Shown: positions 54,658 to 63,001 of the stretch, piece after piece
Position numbering within the stretch: the stretch's first letter is position 1
Layout of the letters: the number at the start of each line of letters is the position of its first letter
Assembly (NCBI RefSeq): GCF_007830445.1
Contig: NZ_VLKR01000009.1
Coordinates: 62,001 to 126,000 of the forward strand
Length of the DNA stretch: 64,000 nt
From: Sphingobacterium siyangense
Lineage (GTDB): Bacteria; Bacteroidota; Bacteroidia; Sphingobacteriales; Sphingobacteriaceae
Direction of reading: 5' to 3'
Position numbers and translations under genes: made by a program
Notes under the pieces: generated by a model
Seen by the model: only the letters and a program-made list of their open reading frames with translations
Told to the model about the DNA's origin: nothing
Databases searched by the model: none

Positions 54658-55164
54658 ATGGCTATACCAACCACAAAAGACGAACTCCTTCAAGCTATAC
54701 GTACAAATTACAGCAAGCTTGTCTGTGAACTTTCCGATATTCCAATCGGTCAAACTAATCTTCTTATACTCCAGGGTCATGCTAAAGGAACAGTAATGAG
54801 TATAAATAACCTAATTTCCTATTTAATTGGCTGGGGTGAGCTGGTTCTCAAATGGAATAAAAAAAGTGAAGATGACAAAGAGGTTGATTTTCCGGAGACT
54901 GGTTTTAAATGGAATGAGCTAGGCAAACTTGCTCAAAAATTTTACCAGGATTATGCCGACCTCGATTTTACGACTTTGTGCGCAAAACTAGATCAAACTG
55001 TTTTAACAATTATGGAACTCCTTGAGCAAAAGACAAACATGCAGCTTTATGGTGTAAATTGGTATGAAAAATGGACCTTAGGCAGAATGATTCAATTTAA
55101 CACCGCTTCGCCTTATCAAAATGCCGTCGGGAGAATCCGTAAGTGGAAAAAAGAAAAAAAATAG
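54658..55164 (+). CDS. ClbS/DfsB-family four-helix bundle protein
   Basis: An ATG at 54658 (MAIPTTKDELLQAI) gives 168 residues; the frame extends 32 codons upstream without support. The pattern TTKDELLQAIxxNYxKL, then TVMSINNLISYLIGWGELVLKW and GRMIQFNTASPYQNA is typical of DUF1706. The family includes colibactin self-protection protein ClbS and related DinB-like bundles. It may be a hydrolase or stress protein, and its substrate is unknown. Confidence 0.85.
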   Translation: MAIPTTKDELLQAIRTNYSKLVCELSDIPIGQTNLLILQGHAKGTVMSINNLISYLIGWGELVLKWNKKSEDDKEVDFPETGFKWNELGKLAQKFYQDYADLDFTTLCAKLDQTVLTIMELLEQKTNMQLYGVNWYEKWTLGRMIQFNTASPYQNAVGRIRKWKKEKK

Positions 55165-55217
55165 TAAACCATCGCTGGATAAATATTGTTATTCAATAAA
55201 CACATATAATCATTACT

Positions 55218-55370
55218 ATGGGAAATCTATTATATACTATCGCTGTTATTTTGGTCCTGATATGGGCAATCAGTTTTTTTGGCGGATTTGTTGGCGGAGG
55301 GCTAATTCATATTCTTTTGGTTATCGCTATCATTGCAGTGCTTCTGCGTGTAATTAAAGGAAACGCGTAA
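55218..55370 (+). CDS. Small hydrophobic membrane protein (lmo0937 family)
   Basis: The 50-residue protein MGNLLYTIAVILVLIWAISF and onward is two hydrophobic stretches joined by a glycine-rich turn (GGFVGGG), ending in LRVIKGNA. This is the pattern of the lmo0937-family membrane proteins, which are common stress-related small proteins. It starts 53 bases after the ClbS/DfsB stop and is followed by a terminator. The function is unknown. Confidence 0.7.
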   Translation: MGNLLYTIAVILVLIWAISFFGGFVGGGLIHILLVIAIIAVLLRVIKGNA

Positions 55371-55401
55371 AGACTGTAAGCGGTTTATTGATTACGATAA
55401 A

Positions 55402-55430
55402 AAGCTCCTCATTTTAACGCTGAGGAGCTT
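55402..55430. terminator. Terminator between converging small genes
   Basis: AAGCTCCTCA/TGAGGAGCTT forms a 10-bp stem with a 9-base loop. It is shared by the lmo0937-type gene (+) and the pyridoxamine-oxidase-like gene (-). Confidence 0.75.
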
Positions 55431-55461
55431 GTATTTGCTGTAAATTCTTCAGTTAATAAAC

Positions 55462-55968
55462 TTAAATATTCAGATCTCCTTCTTTACCTATATCTTCCGT
55501 TTCACCTGTTAGTCTAACTTTTAGCATCTTAAACAGGTTGACAATCATATTGGAGTCTGAATCCCAATAATGAGCATCTTTAGGCGTAATACGCAACAAT
55601 CGGATATTGGGATCCTCCTTACCTTTCTCAAACCATCCTTCCATCATTTTGTTCCAGTAACGATCTATCCTTTCCTGATCTCGCGAAAGACTCGCTTTAC
55701 CATTTATACTTAGAAAGGTGTAGTGTTTTGGGTCCGCATAAAATAAGGAAGCTTTTGGGTTCTGTGCAATATTCTTAAAGGTATCACTCTCAGCAGAACA
55801 AATAAACCAAATATCTCCATCTTCGTCTACTTCTTGTCTACTCATTGGAACCCCATGCGGGTACTCCGATTCAGCTGGGAATGAACAGACTGTTCCCACA
55901 TCGATTTGATCTACAATTGCTTTAAGCTTATCTAAAGCTTCTTTGTTATTTAAATTATTCTCTGCCAT
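55462..55968 (-). CDS. Pyridoxamine 5'-phosphate oxidase-like general stress protein
   Basis: The 168-residue protein has the split-barrel flavin fold: DIWFICSAESDTFKNIAQNP, SLFYADPKHYTFLSINGKA and DRYWNKMMEGWFEKGKEDP. These match the general stress protein 26 branch of the PNPOx-like superfamily. Such proteins bind FMN or F420 or have lost the cofactor. It is transcribed convergent to the small membrane protein. Confidence 0.85.
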   Translation of the reverse strand: MAENNLNNKEALDKLKAIVDQIDVGTVCSFPAESEYPHGVPMSRQEVDEDGDIWFICSAESDTFKNIAQNPKASLFYADPKHYTFLSINGKASLSRDQERIDRYWNKMMEGWFEKGKEDPNIRLLRITPKDAHYWDSDSNMIVNLFKMLKVRLTGETEDIGKEGDLNI

Positions 55969-56104
55969 AATATGTCGTTTATTAAGGAACAGTATCCTGT
56001 AGAAAATCGTTTATTTTTTCAGCAAATTCAGGCTATCTTGGGTAGTGAAAGGGGAAAAGTACGAATAAAAAAAGGCAAATCAAGTAATTTTACGCATCCT
56101 TAAC

Positions 56105-56119
56105 ACTAATAATATTAGT
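56105..56119. promoter_or_regulatory. Small dyad upstream of the radical-SAM gene
   Basis: ACTAAT-AAT-ATTAGT is a perfect inverted repeat 32 bases before the start codon. Its AT-rich content makes coincidence plausible. Confidence 0.3.
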
Positions 56120-56150
56120 AATTTTACATCAAAATAGTAGAAAATAAATC

Positions 56151-57404
56151 ATGTTTGGTTTTGATGATAAATTGCAAATATTAGCTGATGCCGCTAAGTA
56201 TGACGTAAGTTGCAGCTCAAGCGGAAGTAAACGAAAAAATAGTGGTGGTATAGGTGATTCATCGACTAGTGGCATTTGTCATACCTACACCGAAGATGGT
56301 CGCTGCGTCTCCCTGCTAAAAATTTTAATGACCAATTATTGCATCTACGACTGTTCATTTTGTGTGAGCCGACGAAGCAATGACGTACAACGGGCAGCAT
56401 TTTCGGTAAAGGAAATTGTCGAATTGACCATGAACTTCTACCGTCGTAATTATATTGAGGGTCTTTTTTTAAGTTCGGGTATTTTCAAATCTGCCGACTA
56501 TACCATGGAACGCTTAATGTTGGTCGTCAAGAAACTTCGGACGGAAGAACGGTTTAATGGTTATATCCATCTCAAGGCCATTCCGGGTGCGAGTGAATCG
56601 TTATTAAAAGAAGCAGGTCTATATGTTGACCGGATGAGTGTGAACCTCGAAATTCCCACTGAGGAGGGACTCAAGCTAGTTGCTCCCGAAAAGGATCATC
56701 AATCCGTTCGCGAGCCTCTAGCGATTATTAAAAATGAAATCCTCAACCTTCGGCAGGATCGAAAAAAAGAGAAGAAAACACCCTTGTTTGTACCAGCAGG
56801 CCAAAGTACACAGCTGGTTATTGGAGCAACTCCAGAGAGCGACCTACAGATTATGCAGGCCGCCAATACATTCTATAAAGATTACGATCTCAAACGGGTT
56901 TATTATTCGGGTTATATTCCCATCAACGCGACCGATTCCAACCTTCCCCAAATTGGGACATCACCACCTCTTGTACGTGAAAACAGACTTTATCAGACGG
57001 ATTGGCTACTTCGGTTTTATGGTTTTTCGCTTCATGAAATACTCAACAGCACGCATCAACATCTCGATCTAGAAATAGACCCTAAGCTTGCTTGGGCGCT
57101 ACGCAACCCACAATTCTTTCCCATCGACATCAACAGCGCTACGTATGAGTGGATTATCCGAATCCCCGGTATTGGCAGGCAATCCGCAAACAAAATTGTA
57201 CAGTCGCGCAAATATGGAAAATTAAAGGAATATCAACTTCGAAAAATAGGAATTGCCTATAATCGCGCCAAATATTTTATGGTTTGCCAAGATACATGCA
57301 TAGCAGGAGGCTTCCATTATCCCGAAAAAATCAGAAAGTCTATTCTTGAAAGTAACCCGCGTACACTGGTCACGGCTTCCAATACACAGCTAACACTTTT
57401 CTAA
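56151..57404 (+). CDS. Radical-SAM protein of a conserved DNA-repair-type pair
   Basis: The 417-residue protein has a radical SAM CX3CX2C cluster at C64, C68 and C71 (CIYDCSFC). Extra conserved-looking cysteines occur at C21, C43 and C52. A TIM-barrel body is followed by a helix-hairpin-helix segment near the C-terminus (WIIRIPGIGRQSANKIVQSR, about 330-350) suited to DNA binding. It matches the TIGR03916-type family called 'putative DNA modification/repair radical SAM protein'; its reaction is unknown. The stop and the next start share one base (TAATG), so it is coupled to the partner gene at 57404. Confidence 0.85.
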   Translation: MFGFDDKLQILADAAKYDVSCSSSGSKRKNSGGIGDSSTSGICHTYTEDGRCVSLLKILMTNYCIYDCSFCVSRRSNDVQRAAFSVKEIVELTMNFYRRNYIEGLFLSSGIFKSADYTMERLMLVVKKLRTEERFNGYIHLKAIPGASESLLKEAGLYVDRMSVNLEIPTEEGLKLVAPEKDHQSVREPLAIIKNEILNLRQDRKKEKKTPLFVPAGQSTQLVIGATPESDLQIMQAANTFYKDYDLKRVYYSGYIPINATDSNLPQIGTSPPLVRENRLYQTDWLLRFYGFSLHEILNSTHQHLDLEIDPKLAWALRNPQFFPIDINSATYEWIIRIPGIGRQSANKIVQSRKYGKLKEYQLRKIGIAYNRAKYFMVCQDTCIAGGFHYPEKIRKSILESNPRTLVTASNTQLTLF

Positions 57405-58162
57405 TGGACTATATTTTTGACGGAAGTTATTCCGGATACCTCTGTTGTGTATTTGAAGCCTTTGAACGGAAAGAATTTGATAGCATTCCCACAACAGAAA
57501 AGTCTATGGAAATTAATATTTTTTCGGAGAAGCGACAGGTTCATACTGATGTAAAAAAAGCCATGCGCATTTTAGTGGGAATGGAAAAGATACTCGGAGC
57601 ACAAGAAACAAAAATTTTTTATCATAACTTTTTGTCCGATAATCAATCTGAATGGCTCAATGGATTTCGGTTGATCATCGAACTTTTTCGAAGGGGAAAA
57701 TTGGATATACGCAATTATGGATACCCACCTGTACTCCGTATCCATCAGACGATCAAAAAGATCAGCCGCGAACGACACCGCATGAAGGCTTTTATCCGAT
57801 TTGTCAAGTCTAACGATAATCTCTACACAGCCATCGTTGAACCCGATTTCAATGTGATTCCCCTGGTTGTAGACTTCTTTAAAAACCGATTTGCCGACCA
57901 GTGCTGGTTAATTTATGATATACGGCGAAACTATGGCTTCCATTATGATCGCAAAAATATCTTGGAGGTATCCAACAACAATACACATGAGGTTCAAGAT
58001 CCATATCAGCTAGAAGTGGATCTCGATCCTCAAGAAAAAGATTATCAGCATCTCTGGAAGACTTATTTTAAGAATACCTCTATTGAATCACGCAAAAACC
58101 TGAAGCTTCACTTAAGACATGTTCCCAAACGTTACTGGAAATATCTCGTCGAAAAACAATAA
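57404..58162 (+). CDS. Partner of the radical-SAM protein (TIGR03915-type)
   Basis: The 252-residue protein begins MDYIFDGSYSGYLCCVFEAF, the characteristic opening of TIGR03915 proteins. It is annotated in databases as a probable DNA metabolism protein and is regularly encoded beside the radical-SAM partner. RHRMKAFIRFV and the C-terminal RHVPKRYWKYLVE are basic. No known catalytic motif is visible. Overlap of one base with the upstream gene indicates stoichiometric expression and perhaps a complex. Confidence 0.8.
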   Translation: MDYIFDGSYSGYLCCVFEAFERKEFDSIPTTEKSMEINIFSEKRQVHTDVKKAMRILVGMEKILGAQETKIFYHNFLSDNQSEWLNGFRLIIELFRRGKLDIRNYGYPPVLRIHQTIKKISRERHRMKAFIRFVKSNDNLYTAIVEPDFNVIPLVVDFFKNRFADQCWLIYDIRRNYGFHYDRKNILEVSNNNTHEVQDPYQLEVDLDPQEKDYQHLWKTYFKNTSIESRKNLKLHLRHVPKRYWKYLVEKQ

Positions 58163-58195
58163 GTCCCTAATTAGTGAAAATCCTATTTCATATCA

Positions 58196-58369
58196 TTATT
58201 TTGATCCGCCAAACAGCTTGCTCACCAACCAAATGACAATAGCGACTACGACAACAACCAATAAGATGCCCGACCATACACCAGCTTTAAATATACCTTC
58301 AATTGCTGCACAGCTCGACACGAGCACCAATAAACTCGACATGAGCGCAAATGGAATTATCTTTTTCAT
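58196..58369 (-). CDS. Small lipoprotein with one membrane helix
   Basis: The 57-residue protein starts MKKIIPFALMSSLLVLVSSC (lipobox VSSC) and continues AAIEGIFKAGVWSG followed by a hydrophobic stretch and KLFGGSK. Similar small lipoproteins are common in Bacteroidota with no known function. It runs on the minus strand and converges on the DNA-repair pair, 33 bases from its end. Confidence 0.65.
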   Translation of the reverse strand: MKKIIPFALMSSLLVLVSSCAAIEGIFKAGVWSGILLVVVVVAIVIWLVSKLFGGSK

Positions 58370-58654
58370 AAATACCTGTTTTAATTATTAATTGGAAGTA
58401 TGACAATACTGGCCTTGAAAATGTTTTACAGCAATGACGTTCATGTACTTTTTACATCTCACTGCGGATACGTCCGATACGTTCACTGCATTAAATACTT
58501 GAGCAGTCCGTATTTTTTTTTCACAAAGTGAATGCGCTACGTTATTTACACCCTAAAAATACGGTTAACTGGCCAAGGGAAGCTTTTGGGTACAGCATTT
58601 GATTCTGTTTACCCAAATAGCAAAATAGAATTTAAACAATAATTGACTAAAGAT

Positions 58655-58774
58655 ATGGACACTATACACCAAAAAGCACAAAAAATAGGATTGGAAAAAG
58701 GTTATTATCTATTATTAATGGCTATATTGGATTTACCTGTTGATGGTAAGAAAAAATCAGAAAAGAAAAAATAA
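58655..58774 (+). CDS. Possible 39-residue basic peptide
   Basis: The ATG at 58655 opens MDTIHQKAQKIGLEKGYYLL and ends with a lysine-rich tail (KKKSEKKK). A clean 13-bp terminator begins five bases after its stop, which supports a real short transcript. No family is recognised. Confidence 0.45.
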   Translation: MDTIHQKAQKIGLEKGYYLLLMAILDLPVDGKKKSEKKK

Positions 58775-58778
58775 ACAT

Positions 58779-58810
58779 AAAGCCTTTTTCAACTACATGA
58801 AAAAGGCTTT
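58779..58810. terminator. Terminator with a 13-bp stem
   Basis: AAAGCCTTTTTCA/TGAAAAAGGCTTT frames a 6-base loop and serves the short peptide gene and the converging AraC gene. Confidence 0.8.
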
Positions 58811-58824
58811 TAGTGATATTTACA

Positions 58825-59688
58825 TTAACAATTTTTCCTAAACTCCTCAGGACTCATTCCTTTATTTGCTTTAAAAAATGTACTGAAATATGGTACATTT
58901 TCAAAACCAAGTTCAAAGGCAATTTCTTTTACCGTTTTAAAAGTATGATAAAGCAATCGCTCGGCCTCCAATAGTATGCGTCCACGGATAATAGTACCGC
59001 AGCTCGTCGATCTTTTTTTTCGACAAATCCGATTAAGATAGTTGATCGATATATTCAATTGCTCTGCATAAAATGACGGATAACGCTGCTGCGCATAATG
59101 ACTATCAACCAAAGATTCGAAACTTCGGATTTTATCGTCATCATCCTGCTTTACAACTACATGATCGACCACGATTTGCCGTCCCAAAATCTGGAGCAAC
59201 ATAATTAAATAGCGGCTCAATACACCGTGAGCACTCAATTTAACTGAATTATAAGCAGTTTCCATCAAACTTACTATATGTAGACAACTGATCATATCTT
59301 CTTTCGAGAGCACAAAAGCGTGCTTACATCTACTCCTTAAAAAATGAAAGAAGTTTCTTACGGCAGTGTTCTGCCTTTCCATGAAAAAAGATTCTGTAAA
59401 TAAGACACTGTATCCTTCTACAGACGAACCTGCCTGAAAACTACACACACAATTTGAATTTATGCTGATTATATCATGGGCAGCTATAATCTGTACGCTC
59501 TGATCCGCTACCATAGACAGTTCACCACTCTTGATAAACAAAAGGGTATAAAAAGATCTTAGATGGAGCGTATTTTGATTTGCTTTAGCTTGTAAAAAAG
59601 CTGCTATAGGCATAATAACGATTCCCTTCGAAGTGGAATCAATATCTTCTAATTTTAGAAAATCTAGTTTCTCTTTTCGTATTACCAT
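58825..59688 (-). CDS. AraC-family transcriptional regulator
   Basis: The ATG at 59688 (MVIRKEKLDFLKL) gives about 287 residues and avoids overlap with the upstream gene; the frame extends 33 more codons into the next gene. The N-terminal cupin-like sensor (about 10-150) includes SFYTLLFIKSGELSMV. The C-terminal double HTH (about 190-285) has YAEQLNISINYLNRIC and TVKEIAFELGFENVPYFSTFFK. It lies at the end of a five-gene same-strand block and may control it. Confidence 0.88.
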   Translation of the reverse strand: MVIRKEKLDFLKLEDIDSTSKGIVIMPIAAFLQAKANQNTLHLRSFYTLLFIKSGELSMVADQSVQIIAAHDIISINSNCVCSFQAGSSVEGYSVLFTESFFMERQNTAVRNFFHFLRSRCKHAFVLSKEDMISCLHIVSLMETAYNSVKLSAHGVLSRYLIMLLQILGRQIVVDHVVVKQDDDDKIRSFESLVDSHYAQQRYPSFYAEQLNISINYLNRICRKKRSTSCGTIIRGRILLEAERLLYHTFKTVKEIAFELGFENVPYFSTFFKANKGMSPEEFRKNC

Positions 59689-59728
59689 TTCTTTATGATT
59701 ATTCTGTAAAAAAATATTTGTAGAATAA

Positions 59729-60115
59729 TCAAATGATAGGCGGTCTAAAAATTTTAGGTAGTATACCTCCGAAGGTATCAGAGACAAAGTCTTTCGGATA
59801 GACAGTCTTCACAGCAGGTACTATTGGATAGCACAGCAAGATTTCCTTCACATACTGCACAAAGACCAATATTTCCACCCCCTTCATTTTGGCAAGCACA
59901 TTGTTCACATCCTTTTGTTCAACCGTCTTTTCGCTGAGGAAACAGAAACCTTTGCAGCTCACTGCCGGTTCAAAACGATTGACGCAGAGATTTTGCTCGA
60001 TATACGTGCGATTGCACTCAAATTCAATAAATGCCCACAATAGATTGGTTGCCTGCACACATATTGCCCAAGCCATTGTCATACAAAACCACCATCTACA
60101 GCGCTGAAACTTCAT
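59729..60115 (-). CDS. Exported Cys-motif protein A' (paralogue of 61597 protein)
   Basis: The 128-residue protein has a hydrophobic N-terminus (export signal or anchor) followed by the motif FECNRTYIEQNLCVNRFEP, then SCKGFCFL, and later a basic, beta-rich C-terminus ending IFRPPII. The paralogue at 61597-61974 shares FEFNRDYIAKNECINRF, SCRGQCIL and a C-terminal IFHPPLV. The family is frequent and uncharacterised in Bacteroidota: I recall related sequences with a CxN..CxGxC pattern near metal-related genes. It follows the cytochrome c gene by 9 bases. Confidence 0.7.
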   Translation of the reverse strand: MKFQRCRWWFCMTMAWAICVQATNLLWAFIEFECNRTYIEQNLCVNRFEPAVSCKGFCFLSEKTVEQKDVNNVLAKMKGVEILVFVQYVKEILLCYPIVPAVKTVYPKDFVSDTFGGILPKIFRPPII

Positions 60116-60124
60116 TGATCCGAT

Positions 60125-60616
60125 CTATTTTGTTGTGCTATTACGTTCACGCAAATATTCTAAAATGGCACGTGCCTCTTCTTGCTTCAAGCCCAAACTA
60201 ATCATTGGTGAACCATATTCCTTGCTAAGTACTTTTGCGTCGGCATCTTTCTCCAGCATGGTTGCCGGATCTAACATCATGTTCATAATCCACTCCGGGG
60301 TACGACGTTTGATGACAGCATCCAATGATGGCCCTACTAATGTGCGGTCAAAACTATGGCACATTGCACATTTCGACACAAATAGTTCTACACCCCTATT
60401 TGCAAGCTGCGCATCAAAGGGTTTGTGTTCAAAGGACGTAATGGTTCCTACACCTTTGGATCCCGCTGTTTTATAATCGAGCATGGCCGCAGGCTCAGCT
60501 ACGGAAGGTTGCTCGGCACGATCTTCTTTCTTGACTTTTGTACCCTCATTTCCGCTACACGCCAGTATAGCTACAAAACCGAAACAGCCTAGAATTACGT
60601 TGATTTTCTTTTTCAC
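60125..60616 (-). CDS. Monohaem cytochrome c lipoprotein
   Basis: The 163-residue protein has a lipobox (FVAILACS) and one haem-binding CAMCHS (CxxCH) around residue 93. The axial methionine is probably the one in SPMISLGL near 139. This is a class I c-type fold used as a small periplasmic electron carrier. It lies between the two Cys-motif proteins and the YtkA-like gene on one strand, with gaps of 9 and 42 bases. Confidence 0.9.
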   Translation of the reverse strand: MKKKINVILGCFGFVAILACSGNEGTKVKKEDRAEQPSVAEPAAMLDYKTAGSKGVGTITSFEHKPFDAQLANRGVELFVSKCAMCHSFDRTLVGPSLDAVIKRRTPEWIMNMMLDPATMLEKDADAKVLSKEYGSPMISLGLKQEEARAILEYLRERNSTTK

Positions 60617-60658
60617 TTTTATTGTTTAAGTATATTGGTAAAATAAATTCTGTTTGTA

Positions 60659-61513
60659 TTAAATGACCTGCACTAGATATTTTATATCATCCTGATTTGA
60701 TTTTTTGCCCGCTTTCCATAGTTCGACAATGACTTCCCAACGACCAGGCATAGAAAAATTAACAGTGCCTTCATAGTAACCATTACCTGTACTTTCAGCA
60801 GCAAAATTTTCCGAAGCCCCCGTTTCCGTAGTAGACCTATTGGTCTTTAGTTTAATGACATAATGATCTAATACCGGAAAATGATGACCATCGATTTTAT
60901 TCATTAAAAATCGGATCGGGTGCTTTCCCTGCTTTACGCTATCAGGCAATAGGCAGGAAATAAATACGCGACTATCGTCTCTGGTTCCTGAGCTCATTGT
61001 TCGCATGGTTGCTGCTGCAGTAACCGGAATCTTGATGGCAAGTGTATCTTTTATGCGATTGTGACTACGTATCGTATGTAATTGCCAACCCTTTCCCATC
61101 TGCGGGATATCTGCCATAATAAAAACCATTGGGCCTCTATACCAGCCGTCGCCGAGCGCGACGGGATGCTCAAAGGGGCCACCATGCTTCATACGTCCCA
61201 TACTCATTTCTGGATAAAAATCAAGGGATTTGTCATTGATCGGAATTCCCGAGGTATCTCTTAAACGCAGATAAATGGTATGATATTTATTGTTGAGTTT
61301 GGCATCCGCATATACGGTATAATTGGTAACATCCCAAACAGTATCCGCTATACGGACCAGATCGGACTCCTTAGGCAGGATAAAATCCGTAGCATTCTTA
61401 CCGTTCTTTTTTGAATGATCGCCAGTACAGGATGAAGCTGAAAAAGCAACTGAAAACGCGAGTAGCAGTAAGATTACGCCCCCGACAGTCCCGACACGGG
61501 AATATAAATTCAT
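60659..61513 (-). CDS. FixH/YtkA-like lipoprotein with Met/His cluster
   Basis: The 284-residue protein has a lipobox at Cys29 (SASSC) and two immunoglobulin-like halves (about 50-155 and 165-284). Residues 101-117 form a Met/His-rich stretch: M103, M105, M108, H110 and H116 in PEMSMGRMKHGGPFEHP. Such clusters in FixH/YtkA-type domains bind copper and are linked to copper delivery in other bacteria; the copper role is inferred here. It follows the Cys-motif protein gene at 61597 by 83 bases. Confidence 0.7.
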   Translation of the reverse strand: MNLYSRVGTVGGVILLLLAFSVAFSASSCTGDHSKKNGKNATDFILPKESDLVRIADTVWDVTNYTVYADAKLNNKYHTIYLRLRDTSGIPINDKSLDFYPEMSMGRMKHGGPFEHPVALGDGWYRGPMVFIMADIPQMGKGWQLHTIRSHNRIKDTLAIKIPVTAAATMRTMSSGTRDDSRVFISCLLPDSVKQGKHPIRFLMNKIDGHHFPVLDHYVIKLKTNRSTTETGASENFAAESTGNGYYEGTVNFSMPGRWEVIVELWKAGKKSNQDDIKYLVQVI

Positions 61514-61596
61514 ATGTATTGATTTAAATCTTTTGAAAATAGACAGTACCGGCCGTCAGTCAACATGCCGACAGCCCGTACAAAAAGCAAAATGAC

Positions 61597-61974
61597 TTAA
61601 ACCAAAGGTGGGTGAAAAATAGTGAAAATTGGTCTATAGCTATAGTTTGCCTGATATGCTGGAAGTAAGGTCTCCGCAGCCGCTTCTTCAAAAAAAGCGA
61701 TATCAAGGTTAAAACATTGCTGATTATTGATAAATACAACGTCGATTATACGAGATTCCAGGTTCTTTTGTTCCTTATCCTCATGTTCACGCATTTTCTT
61801 CATCAAGATACATTGTCCTCTACAGGAAAGTGCCTTTTCGTTGAATCGATTTATACACTCATTCTTAGCGATATAATCTCTGTTAAATTCAAAAACAGTC
61901 CATAGCCATACCGACGAGAAGCTCTGCAGGAGCATCAGCGGCAGTAGAATCCATATCAATTGTTTCGCTTTCAT
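61597..61974 (-). CDS. Exported Cys-motif protein A
   Basis: The 125-residue protein has an N-terminal hydrophobic helix (LIWILLPLMLLQSFSSVWLW) followed by the family motif FNRDYIAKNECINRF, SCRGQCIL and MKKMREHEDKEQKN. A beta-rich C-terminus ends IFHPPLV. It is a paralogue of the protein at 59729. Cysteines are spaced C-x12-C-x3-C, plus a further one in QQCFN, suggesting metal or disulfide chemistry at the envelope. It is the first gene of the four-gene cluster. Confidence 0.7.
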   Translation of the reverse strand: MKAKQLIWILLPLMLLQSFSSVWLWTVFEFNRDYIAKNECINRFNEKALSCRGQCILMKKMREHEDKEQKNLESRIIDVVFINNQQCFNLDIAFFEEAAAETLLPAYQANYSYRPIFTIFHPPLV

Positions 61975-62108
61975 GTATCGCTAGTGCAGCAAATATACTA
62001 ATTATTGACATACCAGCAACGAACTGCCTCTTTTCAAAACGCTCAAACGTTTTCTAAAACATCAAGAAGTTTTAGTACATTTAGCTAAAAATCACGCGCT
62101 TTGAGCAA

Positions 62109-62813
62109 ATGAAGTTTAACCCTCTTTTAGTCATTAAATTATTACTTGGGCTGTTTATCTGCATCGGAATAGCTTTAATCATATTGATGATGGTTCATAA
62201 CAGCAAAGTTGTGGGAGCTTATGTCGTTTCCGGACTTTTCATACTATTTCCAGGTATTATCCTGTACGGTATGACCGTTGGATTTCGAGTATCCGAAAAA
62301 ACCATAACACGACAGATTGCCCAACAGGAAAGTGTAACATCCGATCATAAAGGCCTATACTATCAAATCCCCTTGCTAAAAACAACCCAATTTATCTCCT
62401 GGGAAATTATCGAGACCATTAGCTACAGCAACTACCACAGCGACGACCAGGCGCAGTTCAACTTTTATCTGACACAACCGGCATTTCAAATCGCGTCAGA
62501 GAAACCGGGATGGATAGCCAAAGCACTCCTACCCCTGATAAAAAAAAGTAAAAAGGTCGTTATAGATGAGAATTGCATCAATTTTCCCGAAATACCAAAA
62601 ATGTTAGAAAAATACTTTTCTCCTATCCATCCAGTTGACATGTGCGAATCTCATAAAAAAGGAACTCTCCTAAGCTCAAAAACCATCGTAATGGAAAATA
62701 CAATTCAGATCGAAGAATATTGGAAACCAAATCCAAATTTTGAATCTGAAAAAGTCATTTATGACCGATACAACCGGACAATTGATGAACTGAAACAATC
62801 AAAAAACAGCTAA
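62109..62813 (+). CDS. Unrecognised two-helix membrane protein
   Basis: The 234-residue protein has two hydrophobic helices (about 8-30 and 34-58) at the N-terminus. A soluble domain follows (about 65-230) with strands such as TRQIAQQ, QFISWEIIETISYSNYH and KKVVIDENCINFPE. The arrangement resembles small PH-like (bPH/YdbT-type) membrane proteins, but I do not recognise a family. It is monocistronic and divergent from the Cys-motif cluster. Confidence 0.5.
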   Translation: MKFNPLLVIKLLLGLFICIGIALIILMMVHNSKVVGAYVVSGLFILFPGIILYGMTVGFRVSEKTITRQIAQQESVTSDHKGLYYQIPLLKTTQFISWEIIETISYSNYHSDDQAQFNFYLTQPAFQIASEKPGWIAKALLPLIKKSKKVVIDENCINFPEIPKMLEKYFSPIHPVDMCESHKKGTLLSSKTIVMENTIQIEEYWKPNPNFESEKVIYDRYNRTIDELKQSKNS

Positions 62814-63001
62814 AATTTGTTTTCCTGAGCAAAATCACCCGCGTCATCGTGCAACATTCAACAGGTATTGCTTATTATTTATTACTACGTTGGTACATTG
62901 GCTGAGTGATATTTATGTCTGCAGCTGTGGCAAGCAGAATAAAAATCCAAAATAAGCTGATGGGAGATATGACATAAATTCCAGCAATTGTTGCTGATAA
63001 A

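Noticed and set aside
58119..58391. 90-codon plus-strand frame after the DNA-repair pair
   Set aside because: It is the opposite strand of a small lipoprotein gene with a clear lipobox and is threonine/proline-rich without a start signal.
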